Positions 42,261 to 51,130 are shown, numbered from the stretch's first letter. The stretch is 64,000 bases of DNA from Burkholderia stabilis (GCF_001742165.1 NZ_CP016444.1:992001-1056000); one strand, 5' to 3'. Numbers and translations are program-made. The notes: generated by a model not told the origin, from the sequence alone.

Positions 42261-43301
42261 ATGAAAGCACTCGTCTACAACGGGCCGGGGCGCAAGGCGC
42301 TCGAACGGCGGCCCATGCCGGAACTGCAGTCGCCCACCGATGCGATCGTCCGCGTGACGCGCACGACGATCTGCGGCACCGATCTGCATATCCTCAAGGG
42401 CGACGTACCGACCTGCGAGCCCGGCCGCGTTCTCGGCCACGAAGGCGTGGGGACCGTCGAGCAGGTCGGTGCCGCGGTCGATGCGCTGACGCCGGGCGAT
42501 CACGTGCTGATTTCGTGCATCTCGTCGTGCGGCCGCTGCGAATATTGCCGCCGGGGACTGTATTCGCACTGCACGACGGGCGGCTGGATCCTCGGGCACC
42601 GGATCGACGGCACGCAGGCCGAGTACGTGCGCATCCCGCATGCGCAAACCAGCCTGTACCGGATTCCGGCCGGCGCGGACGAAGACGCGCTCGTGATGCT
42701 GTCCGACATCCTGCCGACCGGATTCGAATGCGGGGTGCTGAACGGCAAGGTGCAGCCGGGCTGCACGGTCGCGATCGTCGGCGCCGGCCCGATCGGGCTG
42801 GCGGCGTTGCTGACCGCGCAGTTCTACTCGCCGGCGCAGGTCATCATGATCGACCCGGACAGCAACCGGCTCGAGGTTGCGCGCCACTTCGGCGCGACCG
42901 ATTGCTTCGACGGCCGCACCGGCGACCCGGTCGAGGAGGTGATGAAGCTGACCGACGGCGTCGGCGTCGATTGCGCGATCGAGGCGGTCGGCATTCCGGC
43001 GACGTTCGAGATGTGCACGTCGCTCGTCGCGCCGGGCGGCGTGGTCGCGAACGTCGGCGTGCATGGGGTCAAGGCCGACCTGCATCTCGAGAAGCTGTGG
43101 GATCGCAACATCTCGATCACGACGCGGCTCGTCGACACGGTCAGCACGCCGATGCTGCTGAAGACCGTGCGCGCCGGGCGTCTCGATCTGAATCGCCTGA
43201 TCACGCACCGCTTTTCGCTCGACGACGTCGAGCGTGCGTACGACACGTTCGGCCGCGCGGCGCAAACCCATGCGCTGAAAGTCATCATCGAGGTCGGTTG
43301 A
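42261..43301 (+). CDS. Zinc-dependent alcohol dehydrogenase
   Basis: A 346-residue zinc dehydrogenase of the MDR superfamily. Catalytic-zinc residues lie in TTICGTDLHILKG and LGHEGVG; four structural-zinc cysteines in CGRCEYCRRGLYSHC; cofactor motif GAGPIGLAA. LSDILPTGFE is characteristic of the group that oxidises short alcohols including isopropanol/butanediol-like substrates. AAGGAG precedes the ATG; an in-frame GTG at 42258 is less likely. It follows phaC by 107 bp and is probably the last gene of that operon. Confidence 0.9.
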   Translation: MKALVYNGPGRKALERRPMPELQSPTDAIVRVTRTTICGTDLHILKGDVPTCEPGRVLGHEGVGTVEQVGAAVDALTPGDHVLISCISSCGRCEYCRRGLYSHCTTGGWILGHRIDGTQAEYVRIPHAQTSLYRIPAGADEDALVMLSDILPTGFECGVLNGKVQPGCTVAIVGAGPIGLAALLTAQFYSPAQVIMIDPDSNRLEVARHFGATDCFDGRTGDPVEEVMKLTDGVGVDCAIEAVGIPATFEMCTSLVAPGGVVANVGVHGVKADLHLEKLWDRNISITTRLVDTVSTPMLLKTVRAGRLDLNRLITHRFSLDDVERAYDTFGRAAQTHALKVIIEVG

Positions 43302-43320
43302 TCGCCCGGGAACGGATGAC

Positions 43321-43348
43321 GGGAGCCGGTACGCGACGTCCGGCTCCC
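43321..43348. terminator. Hairpin between convergent genes
   Basis: Nine-base perfect arms GGGAGCCGG and CCGGCTCCC with a 10-base loop, in the 70-bp gap between the alcohol dehydrogenase and the convergent metallo-hydrolase gene. There is no T-run, so termination is likely but not certain. Confidence 0.5.
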
Positions 43349-43371
43349 AGCGCGCGCGGCGGGCGCCGCCG

Positions 43372-44775
43372 TCAGGACGAAAGCGCGGCCGGCTCGCGCG
43401 TGTCGCCGGTCTGGATCGCGTCGAGATCGACGCTTTGCGCGTAAGTCGGCACCTCGCACGGCCAATGCAGTCGTTCCGAGATGCGCCGCCGCAATGCATC
43501 GGCCGCGGCCGGTTCGCCATGCGTGATGAAGGTCCGCACCGGTGCGCGCTGCATCGTGCCGAGCCACTGGAGAATCTCCTCGTAGTCGGCATGTGCGGAG
43601 AGCGTGGTGATCGACTCGACCTGTGCGCGCACGCGCACGTATTCGCCGTGAATCTTCACCGTCGGCTCGTGCGCGGCCAGTGCCGCGCCGCGGGTGCCGA
43701 CAGCCTGGTAGCCGACCAGCGCGATCGTGTTGCGCGCATCGGGCGCATAGTGGCTCAGGTGATGCAGCACACGCCCGCCCGTCGCCATGCCGCTGCCGGC
43801 GATGATGACCATCGGGCCATGATGTTCGCCGATCGCCTTCGATTGATCGACCGACCGGATCATCGTTGCCGCGTGACCGAGTGCGTTCGCTTCGGAAAGG
43901 GTCAGGCGGTGTTCGAGGATATGGTGACGATAGATCTCGGTCACGTCCGTCGCCATCGGGCTGTCGAGAAACACCGGGACGCGCGCCATCCGGCCGGATG
44001 CCTTCAGGCGCGCAATGTAGTGCAGGATTTCCTGCGCGCGGCCGACCGTGAAGCAGGGCATCACGACGACGCCGCCGCGCGCGAAGGTCTTGTCGAACAG
44101 CGCGGCCAGTTCGCTCTCGGGGTCGGCGTCCGGATGCAGCCGGTCGCCGTATGTCGATTCGACGACCAGGTAATCGGCATGAGCGGGCGCCAGCGGCGGC
44201 TGCATGATCGGGTCGTGATACCGGCCGAGGTCGCCCGAGAACGCGAGCACCTTGTGATTCCAGTGCATCACGACGCTCGCGGCGCCGAGAATATGCCCGG
44301 CCGGCAGCAGGCGGAACGACAGGCCGCCGCCCAGCGCGGTGCACTCGTCGAAGGCAACGGGCGTCAGCAGCTGCAGCGCGCGCTGCGCGTCGTCCACGGT
44401 GTACAGCGGTTGTGCCGGATGATGCTTCGAGTAGCCGTGGCGGTTCGCGAAGTCGGCTTCCTCCTCCTGCAGCCGCGCGCTGTCGCGCAACATGATGTCG
44501 CAGAGCTCGGCCGTTGCCGCGGTGCAATATACCGGCCCGCGATACCCTTCGCGCACCAGTACCGGAAGATAGCCGGTGTGGTCGACGTGCGCATGTGTGA
44601 GCACGACCGCGTCCAGCGTGTCGGGCGCGAGCGGCAGCGGGCTCCAGTTGCGCAGCCGCAGATTCTTCGTGCCCTGGAACAGGCCGCAATCGACCAGCAC
44701 GCGCCGGTTGCCGTGCTCGATCAGGTACTTCGAGCCGGTGACGGTTTCGGTCGCACCGAGAAATGTCAGTTTCAT
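43372..44775 (-). CDS. Beta-CASP metallo-beta-lactamase-fold RNase/exonuclease
   Basis: A 467-residue MBL-fold protein of the beta-CASP group (CPSF73/Ysh1-like), which cleave RNA. Metal ligands are in LTHAHVDHTG, AGHILGAASV and FSGDLGRYHDPI; the beta-CASP cap starts near VVMPCFTVGRAQE, and the late His motifs are GTRGAAL and THGEPAAADALR. GAGGCGAG precedes the ATG. Two FNR-like sites lie 66-155 bp upstream. Such enzymes are recurrent neighbours of stress and phosphoketolase genes, but their target RNAs are unknown. Confidence 0.92.
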   Translation of the reverse strand: MKLTFLGATETVTGSKYLIEHGNRRVLVDCGLFQGTKNLRLRNWSPLPLAPDTLDAVVLTHAHVDHTGYLPVLVREGYRGPVYCTAATAELCDIMLRDSARLQEEEADFANRHGYSKHHPAQPLYTVDDAQRALQLLTPVAFDECTALGGGLSFRLLPAGHILGAASVVMHWNHKVLAFSGDLGRYHDPIMQPPLAPAHADYLVVESTYGDRLHPDADPESELAALFDKTFARGGVVVMPCFTVGRAQEILHYIARLKASGRMARVPVFLDSPMATDVTEIYRHHILEHRLTLSEANALGHAATMIRSVDQSKAIGEHHGPMVIIAGSGMATGGRVLHHLSHYAPDARNTIALVGYQAVGTRGAALAAHEPTVKIHGEYVRVRAQVESITTLSAHADYEEILQWLGTMQRAPVRTFITHGEPAAADALRRRISERLHWPCEVPTYAQSVDLDAIQTGDTREPAALSS

Positions 44776-44840
44776 CGCTCGCCTCGCTGGAAGTCGATGG
44801 GTTCAGTGAGTCGATTACATCGCGAACGCGCGTGCGACGG

Positions 44841-44854
44841 TTGATGGAAATCAG
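44841..44854. promoter_or_regulatory. FNR/ANR-like box TTGATGGAAATCAG (one mismatch)
   Basis: Mismatch only at the last base; 65 bp ahead of the metallo-hydrolase start. Confidence 0.5.
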
Positions 44855-44915
44855 GGATTGCTGTATCCGTCGGCCGGTCGGGCGGGATTCGCAAGCGGTG
44901 CGTCGCCCGTCCGGG

Positions 44916-44929
44916 TTGATGTCAATCAA
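44916..44929. promoter_or_regulatory. FNR/ANR box TTGATGTCAATCAA
   Basis: Full match to the canonical TTGAT-N4-ATCAA. It lies between the divergent metallo-hydrolase (140 bp) and the 149-aa hypothetical gene (125 bp). Confidence 0.75.
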
Positions 44930-45054
44930 CGACCGGGCCCGGCGGCGGGATGATAGTGAAACCGTGCGCGATTGCGATGCCAGGCTTGTGCCGCCCGCGC
45001 ATGCCGCCTACGCAGTGCGTGGCGCTATCACGACGCTTTCGGGACGAACCCATC

Positions 45055-45504
45055 ATGACGCTGATCGCAAATCTGGACGGTGCCCGGACCGGCTACCGGC
45101 TGTGCTTCGTCCGCGCGCCGTGGGCGTGGTTTACATGCTTGCCGCTCGATCGGCAATGCGGTGAGCGCTGGGCGGAAGTTCCGTACCAGGACTTTGCGCA
45201 ATCGCCATACAGCGATTCGCGTGCCCAATTGCTGCGGGTCGCGTTCGACGCGCCGCGCCTGCTGTCGCCCGAGGCAGGACGACACGGGCATGCGTGGAGC
45301 GTCGAGCAGATCAATCGCGGCGCGGCGCCGTGGCTGCGCAGCGAGGATTTCGTCGATGCCATGACGCTGACCGTTCCGGCCGGCGCGACGCTCGGCGTGT
45401 TCGTCGAGGCGGTCGAAGCTGCCGGCGGCACCGTCTACGGCCCGCTCGGCTGGGCGGAGCTGCCGCCATGGCAGCAGCCCGACATCGCGACGCAAACGGG
45501 CTGA
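45055..45504 (+). CDS. Hypothetical protein, 149 aa
   Basis: No recognised family. It is a soluble protein rich in Trp and Pro (RAPWAWFTCLPLDRQCGERW; LGWAELPPWQQPD), without signal peptide or membrane segment. Start at 45055 was chosen over an in-frame ATG at 44950 because the longer form would begin almost at the FNR box; neither has a good ribosome-binding site. The full FNR box at 44916 suggests it belongs to the oxygen-controlled set. It converges with the efflux operon. Confidence 0.58.
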   Translation: MTLIANLDGARTGYRLCFVRAPWAWFTCLPLDRQCGERWAEVPYQDFAQSPYSDSRAQLLRVAFDAPRLLSPEAGRHGHAWSVEQINRGAAPWLRSEDFVDAMTLTVPAGATLGVFVEAVEAAGGTVYGPLGWAELPPWQQPDIATQTG

Positions 45505-45523
45505 ATGGCCGCGCCACGGCCCT

Positions 45524-47014
45524 TCAGCCCGCTTCCCCCCAGCCGCCGCCAAGCGCGACGTAGAACGCGACCGTGTCCTGCAGCCGCTGCGCGACGGCCT
45601 GCAACCATGCAATCCGCGCCTGATGGTATTGCACGTCGGCGACCAGCAACTGCACGTAGCCGGCGATTCCCGCGTCGTAGCCGGCCTGCGTGAGCTTCAG
45701 CGCGTCGCGGGCCGCGGCCATCGCGCGGGCCTGCGCATCGAGCGCGATCGCATCGTTCGCGAGCGCACGCAACGTGTCGGCCACCTGCGAGAACGCCGAC
45801 AGGACGACCTGCCGGTAGGCCGCGTCCGCTTCGTCATACTCATCCTGCGCAGCGCGCCGCTGGTTCCGGAGCGTGCCGCCGTGAAAGAGCGGCGCGGTCA
45901 GGCCGGCGCCGACACTCCACGCGCGGCCGGCCGGTGAGAACAATTTGCCGGCGACGATGCTGTCGAACCCGCCGGACGCGGACAGCGTGACGGTCGGGTA
46001 GAGCGCGGCGGTCGCGACGCCGACCTGCGCGCTGGCCACGTGCAATTGCGCCTCCGCCTGCAGGATGTCCGGCCGGCGCCGCACCAGCGACGACGGCGCC
46101 GTATCCGGCAAGCGCGCGGGCAGTTCGATCCCGTCGAGCGACAGGTCCGGCGTCTGCCAGTCGGCGGGGTAGCGACCGGCCAGCAGCGCGAGCAGATCGT
46201 CGGCCTGCGCGCGTTTCTGGTCGAGCGCGGGCAGCGTCGCTTCGAGCGAGGCCCGCTGGGATTCCAGCGTGAGCACCGCGACATGGGCCGCCGCGCCGGC
46301 CGTCACCTGTGCGCGGGTCAGGCGAATCTGCTCGTCGAGCAAGCCGATCATTTCGCGCGTTGCCGAGCCCTCGTCGCGATAGGCGGCGCGCGCGATCATC
46401 GTATTGACGACGTTGGCGGTCAGCATCAGGTAGGCGCCCGCCAGCGCCTGGCGCTGCGCGTCGACGTCGGCCACCAGCGCCTCGACCTGGCGTCGTTCGC
46501 CGCCCCACAGGTCGAGCGTGTAGCTGACCGTTGCCGACAGCGTGAACAGGTTGAAGATCGATGCCGGCAGGGCCTGGCCGGTGCGCAGCGGAGCATAGCG
46601 CTGGCGCGACGCGCCGGCTTGCGCATCCACCTGCGGGAAGAAGATGCCTTCGCCGGCGCGCAGCGCATGTTCGCTGCGCCGCAGCGTCGCCTCGGCGAGA
46701 TCGAGCGTCGGGCTGCCGGTCAGTGCTTCGCTCACGGTCGAGTCGATGTCGCGGCTGCCGAAACGCGTCCACCAGTCGCGCGCGAGCGTCGTGTCGGCCG
46801 ACGGGACCTGCGTGGGTCCGCCGCCGGCCCGGGCACCGGACGCCGCGCCCGGATCGCCGGGCGGCACGAAGCGCGCGACGCGCGGCGCGGGCGGAGGGAC
46901 GAAGTCGGGCCCGACCATGCATCCCGCGAGCAGCACGGCGAGCGCCAGCGCCGATGTTGCGTGGCGCAGCGTATGCCCGCGGCGGGGCCCGTCATTTGCC
47001 GGCGACGTAGACAT
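45524..47014 (-). CDS. Outer-membrane efflux lipoprotein (NodT/OprM family)
   Basis: A 496-residue TolC-like outer-membrane channel with a lipoprotein signal (ALALAVLLAGC, lipidated Cys about residue 32). Two OEP repeats are visible (RDWWTRFGSRDIDSTVSEAL; VRRRPDILQAEAQLHVASAQ). It exports substrates delivered by the ABC transporter and adaptor encoded just upstream. Its ATG overlaps the end of the ATPase-adaptor fusion gene by 23 bp. It is the last gene of the operon that starts with the 62-aa membrane protein at 50129. Confidence 0.93.
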   Translation of the reverse strand: MSTSPANDGPRRGHTLRHATSALALAVLLAGCMVGPDFVPPPAPRVARFVPPGDPGAASGARAGGGPTQVPSADTTLARDWWTRFGSRDIDSTVSEALTGSPTLDLAEATLRRSEHALRAGEGIFFPQVDAQAGASRQRYAPLRTGQALPASIFNLFTLSATVSYTLDLWGGERRQVEALVADVDAQRQALAGAYLMLTANVVNTMIARAAYRDEGSATREMIGLLDEQIRLTRAQVTAGAAAHVAVLTLESQRASLEATLPALDQKRAQADDLLALLAGRYPADWQTPDLSLDGIELPARLPDTAPSSLVRRRPDILQAEAQLHVASAQVGVATAALYPTVTLSASGGFDSIVAGKLFSPAGRAWSVGAGLTAPLFHGGTLRNQRRAAQDEYDEADAAYRQVVLSAFSQVADTLRALANDAIALDAQARAMAAARDALKLTQAGYDAGIAGYVQLLVADVQYHQARIAWLQAVAQRLQDTVAFYVALGGGWGEAG

Positions 47015-48773
47015 CGACGATCTGCCCGGGAAACAGCCGCACGTTCCGGTTCGGCACGATACGGAAAATGACCGGCAGCACGCGCACGTCGACGCGCTCG
47101 GTGCGCTGGTCCGACAGTTCGATCTTCGGCGTGACGTACGGCTGCACGCGCACGAACTGGAGGTCGGCCTCGACCGACGTGCCGCGCACGAACATATGCG
47201 CCTTCAATGCATGCAGATCGGGCAGCTGGTGGATCAGGATTTCGTCGATGTAGCAGCGCACCTGCAGGTGGTCGACCGGCGTGCCGAGCACCGCGACGGG
47301 CGTGTTGCCCTGCGTATAGGTGTCGTAGAGCCCCTGCGAGGTCAGGTATGACCCGACGGCCGCGTTCATCGCCAGGACGGTGCCGTCCGCCGGCGCGCGC
47401 AGCGTGTAGCGCGCGAGCAGTGCGGCGGCCGCGTCGGCCGCACGCCGCAGCGCGATGGCCTGCGCCTCCTGGTTGCGGACGTCGAAGCTCCATGCGCCGG
47501 CTTTCGTCAGGCGATACTGCCGCGTCACGACGTCCAGGTTGGCCGCCGCGACGCGTACCGCGTTCGCGGCCGTGTCGAGCGCGTCGCGGCTGACCGCTTT
47601 CGGGTCGATGTCGTACGCGTGCCGCTGCTTGTCGTACTGATCCCGTGCCAGCTTCAGGCTGGCCTGGGCGGCCGCCGTTTGCGCACTGGCCACGTCGAGC
47701 ACCTCGCGGCGCGGCTGCGCCTTCAGCTCGTCGAGCAGCGCGGTTGCCGCGTCGGCCTGCGCCGCGAGCTGGGCGGCCGTGGCGCGTTGCACCGAGTCGT
47801 CGATCGTCAGCAGCGCGTCGCCGGCCTTCACCGGGTCGCCGTCGTGCACGAGGATGCGTGTCACCGCGCCCGTGACGTCCGGATAGACGTTTACGTTCGC
47901 GCCGGCCGGCTGCTCGCTCTCGACGATGCCGTTCGCATAGACGCCGCGCGCGTACGGATTGGCGGCCGGCTTGAACACCGGCGGCTGCGGCGGCTCCTGG
48001 CGGCTGTACACCCACGCGGCGACGAGGCTCGCCAGGAAGCCGAGCAGGGCTGCCGCGAACACGAGCCGGTGTTTCAATCGCGCACCTCCGCGGTCGATGC
48101 CGTTCAGCTTGCCGTCCTCCATCCGCAGGATGCGATCCGCGTATTCGAAGATCCGCGCGTCGTGCGTGACGATCACGATGCAGCGCGTGTCGCTCAACAC
48201 CTTGTGCTTGACGAAGTCGATGATCATGCGGCCCGTGTCGCCGTCGAGCGACGCGGTCGGCTCGTCGAGGATCAGCAGGTCGGGCTGGCTGACAATCGCG
48301 CGCGCGATCGCGACGCGCTGCTGTTCGCCGCCGGACAGCTTGACGGGCGGCAGTTGCGCGCGGTTCCCGAGTCCGACGACATCGAGATAGTTGCGTGCTT
48401 CCTTGATGGCGTCATCCCATGGCCGGCGTTTCAGGATCAGCGGGATCGCGACGTTCTCCACGGTCGTGAGTCTCGGAAACAGGTGGTAGTCCTGGAACAC
48501 GAACCCGATCCGGTGCAGCCGGAAATCGGCGATCGCGTCGTTCGGCTGCGCCCACAGGTCGACACCGTCGATCGACACCGAGCCCGATTCCGGCCGCAGG
48601 ATGCCCGAGATCACGCTGAGCAGCGTCGTCTTGCCGCTGCCTGACGGCCCGACGATCAGCAGCATCTCGCCGAAGCTGGCCTGCATCGACACGTCGCACA
48701 GGGCCTGCGTGCGCGCTTCGCCGTCGCCGAACCACTTGCTGACGCCACGCGCGTCGATCGCGACATTCGTCAT
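46992..48773 (-). CDS. ABC ATPase fused to an HlyD-type adaptor
   Basis: A 593-residue fusion. Residues 1-230 are a LolD/DevA-like ATPase (Walker A GPSGSGKTT at 42-50, signature LSGGEQQRVAIARA at 147-160, Walker B LLILDEP). A single membrane anchor follows (about 236-257), then an HlyD/DevB adaptor (NVYPDVTGAVTRILVHDGDP; ARYTLRAPADGTVLAMNAAV). The two parts are normally separate genes. At codon 233 the sequence GGAGGTG, five bases and TTG looks like an intact ribosome-binding site and start for the adaptor alone, with a TGA overlapping it in the +1 frame. Start at 48773, 2 bp after the permease stop. Confidence 0.88.
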   Translation of the reverse strand: MTNVAIDARGVSKWFGDGEARTQALCDVSMQASFGEMLLIVGPSGSGKTTLLSVISGILRPESGSVSIDGVDLWAQPNDAIADFRLHRIGFVFQDYHLFPRLTTVENVAIPLILKRRPWDDAIKEARNYLDVVGLGNRAQLPPVKLSGGEQQRVAIARAIVSQPDLLILDEPTASLDGDTGRMIIDFVKHKVLSDTRCIVIVTHDARIFEYADRILRMEDGKLNGIDRGGARLKHRLVFAAALLGFLASLVAAWVYSRQEPPQPPVFKPAANPYARGVYANGIVESEQPAGANVNVYPDVTGAVTRILVHDGDPVKAGDALLTIDDSVQRATAAQLAAQADAATALLDELKAQPRREVLDVASAQTAAAQASLKLARDQYDKQRHAYDIDPKAVSRDALDTAANAVRVAAANLDVVTRQYRLTKAGAWSFDVRNQEAQAIALRRAADAAAALLARYTLRAPADGTVLAMNAAVGSYLTSQGLYDTYTQGNTPVAVLGTPVDHLQVRCYIDEILIHQLPDLHALKAHMFVRGTSVEADLQFVRVQPYVTPKIELSDQRTERVDVRVLPVIFRIVPNRNVRLFPGQIVDVYVAGK

Positions 48774-48775
48774 CG

Positions 48776-49912
48776 TCAGCCCCGGAAGATGTCGAACGGT
48801 TCGATGCGCAGCACGCGCCGCACGCCGAGATAGCTCGAGATCGTCGCGATCACGACCACCATGCCGAACGCGAGCGACAGGTTGCCGAACGTGATGAGCG
48901 CCGCGTAGTCGGGAATCTGCAGTTTCGCGAGACTGATCAGCAGCACGCACAGGCCGACGCCGATTCCGTATCCCGTCAGCGCCGTGAACGTCGCCTGGAA
49001 CAGGATCATCGTGACGAGCTCGCGGCTTTTCGCGCCGATCGCCTTCAGCGCGCCGAACTTGTCGAGGTTTTCGAGGATGAACGCGTAGAACGTCTGACCG
49101 GAAATCGACAACCCGATGATGAAGCTGATGATCGTCATCAGCATGATGTTGGTGCCGAGCCCCGTCTCGTACTTGTAGAAACGCGAGATCTGCGCGATGA
49201 ATTCGTCGCGCGTGTAGGCTTGGTAGCCTAGCGATTTCACGACGGCCTTGATGTGCGCAATGTCCGCATCCGACTTCGGCTCGACGAGAATGTACGAGGT
49301 CGTGAAGCGCGGCGACGGAATATAGCGGATCGCGCGCGCATACGTGGTGTAAAGCGTCGGCGTGCCGAACAGCCCGCTCGCGGCGACCTTCGCGATGCCG
49401 ACGATCACGCCGCGATGATCGTTCAGCTCGAAATCGGTGCCGACCGACGGGTTTTCCAGCTTGCGGAACTCGGTGTCGTCGATCGCGATGAAGCCGTTCT
49501 CCGCATAGATGTCCTCGATCCGGCCCTGCAGCATCGTCGGGCGACCCAGCAGGCTGGCGTCGTCGAGGCCGACGACCGTCACCGCCTGGTAGGTGCCGGA
49601 GCGCAGCTTGACGAGCGCGGCACCGGAATAGAGCGGCACCGCGTACTTGACGCCGTCGATGCTGCGCACGGCGTCGAGCACGTAGTCGGGCATGCCGATG
49701 CTGTTGGCGATCGTCTTCACGGCCGGGTCCATCACCCAGACCTTCGCGCCGATATTGATGACGGACGCCGACGATTTGTTCAGGATGCCTGCGAACAGCG
49801 ACGTCATCTCGATCATCAGCAGCACCGAGAACGTGATGCCGACGGTCAGCGCAGTGAACTTCGCGCTGTCGTTCACGAGCAGCTTGAACGCGAGGCGGAG
49901 GATGCCGTTCAC
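48776..49912 (-). CDS. ABC transporter permease, FtsX/DevC type
   Basis: A 378-residue permease with one N-terminal membrane segment (FTALTVGITFSVLLMIEMTS), a large periplasmic domain (about 45-255) and three C-terminal segments, as in MacB/DevC/FtsX proteins. It works with the fused ATPase-adaptor and the outer-membrane channel downstream as a tripartite exporter. The start is a GTG; the family sequence begins here although no strong ribosome-binding site is seen. It lies 28 bp after the 62-aa gene. Confidence 0.92.
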   Translation of the reverse strand: MNGILRLAFKLLVNDSAKFTALTVGITFSVLLMIEMTSLFAGILNKSSASVINIGAKVWVMDPAVKTIANSIGMPDYVLDAVRSIDGVKYAVPLYSGAALVKLRSGTYQAVTVVGLDDASLLGRPTMLQGRIEDIYAENGFIAIDDTEFRKLENPSVGTDFELNDHRGVIVGIAKVAASGLFGTPTLYTTYARAIRYIPSPRFTTSYILVEPKSDADIAHIKAVVKSLGYQAYTRDEFIAQISRFYKYETGLGTNIMLMTIISFIIGLSISGQTFYAFILENLDKFGALKAIGAKSRELVTMILFQATFTALTGYGIGVGLCVLLISLAKLQIPDYAALITFGNLSLAFGMVVVIATISSYLGVRRVLRIEPFDIFRG

Positions 49913-49940
49913 GATGTCGAATGAATCGGGCGCGGGTGCT

Positions 49941-50129
49941 TCAGGTACGCTCGCCGGCGGCCGGATTCAGCTGCGCGACGAATGCGACGACGCCCGAAAT
50001 CAGCGCGACGATCGCGTACGGGAAGACGCGCGCTTCGACCAGCATGGCGTGCACGACGCCCAGCAGGGACGCGAGTGCGATGAACACGCCCAGCGTGGCA
50101 AGAACGGTCCGGTATTGCTCGCGAATCAT
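49941..50129 (-). CDS. Small inner-membrane protein, 62 aa
   Basis: Two hydrophobic segments (YRTVLATLGVFIALASLLGV and FPYAIVALISGVVAFVAQL) joined by a short loop; no family recognised. GGGAGAA precedes the ATG at 50129, preferred to an upstream ATG at 50171. It is the first gene of the tripartite export operon and is preceded by a perfect FNR box (115 bp). It may be an accessory subunit. Confidence 0.68.
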   Translation of the reverse strand: MIREQYRTVLATLGVFIALASLLGVVHAMLVEARVFPYAIVALISGVVAFVAQLNPAAGERT

Positions 50130-50243
50130 GACGTTCTCCCGTGAAGCGGCGGCGTCCGTTCGCGCTGCCACGTTGCCGCGCGCTCGGCTTCCAGAGTTTT
50201 CTCAAGATGTGGCTTCATCATCGCGTGCGGGCCTCCGGTGCGG

Positions 50244-50257
50244 TTGATCTGTATCAA
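50244..50257. promoter_or_regulatory. FNR/ANR box TTGATCTGTATCAA
   Basis: Full match to TTGAT-N4-ATCAA, 114 bp ahead of the export operon that begins at 50129. The LRAT-type gene ends 80 bp further upstream, so the box serves the export operon. Confidence 0.75.
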
Positions 50258-50337
50258 CGGACGAATCCGGCGCCATCAGGGTGCCCGGCCTTCTGCCCGC
50301 CCGTCGTCGTTCTAACGCGTCGTTCGGTCGGCCCGTC

Positions 50338-50955
50338 TCAATCGACGTCGGACGCGATCGTCAGGCATGACACGGCCCACATCCCGCGACGTGCATCGCC
50401 GGTGTCGATGACCGTCGTGTCCCGGAACGGCTGCAGTTCCGGCCAGGGCGCGCATTGTCGCGACGTGCTCCGGTTTGCCGGGGCGGCCGGGTGCGACGCG
50501 TCATGCAACCTGCCGGCGATCACGCAGACGGCCAGCATCGTGACGACCGCTATCCCGTGTACGGGATTGCGCAGGCAGGCTTCGACCTGCTCGCTCCGGC
50601 TCGCGCCGAACAGGCACCAGCGGCAGAAGTGTTCGCAGTTGTTCGTGAGCAGCCGGTAATGGCGTTCGCCGAGGCGCGAGGCCGCGCGGCGAGCGACCTC
50701 CGATCCGCTGTACCGGGCGGCGGCGTGCCGGATGATCGCCAGTTCGAAACCGGCCGCAAAATGGTCAATGGAGATGATCTCGACCGGGCCGCCGCTCAGC
50801 CGCCGCGAGAGCCCCGCATAGTGAATCACCTGGCCCTCGCCGATGTAGATCCCGTGGTGCACGTAGCCCCTGCGCCGGGTCACGAGATGCGCGCCGACCG
50901 GCCATTCGCTGCCGGGCTCGGTGATGCCGGATTGCGCTGAAGTCGGGTGGTTCAC
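50338..50955 (-). CDS. LRAT-domain (NlpC/P60-like) putative acyltransferase
   Basis: A 205-residue protein with the LRAT fold, circularly permuted NlpC/P60 thiol enzymes that act on lipids. The first His is in YVHHGIYIG (H33/H34), the second in VIHYAG (H45), and the nucleophile in NCEHFCRWC (C107), the same NCEHF as vertebrate LRAT/HRASLS enzymes. A hydrophobic segment (VVTMLAVCVIAGRL) near residue 140 may anchor it in a membrane. It starts at a GTG with AGGAG at good spacing. No FNR box lies close to its start; one at 51249 is about 290 bp upstream. Confidence 0.83.
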   Translation of the reverse strand: MNHPTSAQSGITEPGSEWPVGAHLVTRRRGYVHHGIYIGEGQVIHYAGLSRRLSGGPVEIISIDHFAAGFELAIIRHAAARYSGSEVARRAASRLGERHYRLLTNNCEHFCRWCLFGASRSEQVEACLRNPVHGIAVVTMLAVCVIAGRLHDASHPAAPANRSTSRQCAPWPELQPFRDTTVIDTGDARRGMWAVSCLTIASDVD

Positions 50956-51130
50956 TGCCAGCTCCTGAATCCCGCGGCATGGGCCGCCCCGTTGCCGGAG
51001 CCGGCCTGGCGGACGGTCCGCCGCGTGACCGCCGAACACGAGATGCCCTGTCACGCTTGCAGTATTGGCGGCGGCGCGAGGGGCATCAATCAGCGTGGTC
51101 CGAACTTGCTGTCCGATGTGCGCCCGCCGT

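Noticed and set aside
42824..44929. Very long minus-strand open frame (701 codons) across the dehydrogenase and metallo-hydrolase genes
   Set aside because: It is the antisense or out-of-frame shadow of high-G+C genes; its translation is Arg-rich with no family pattern, while the real genes in the same DNA have clear motifs.
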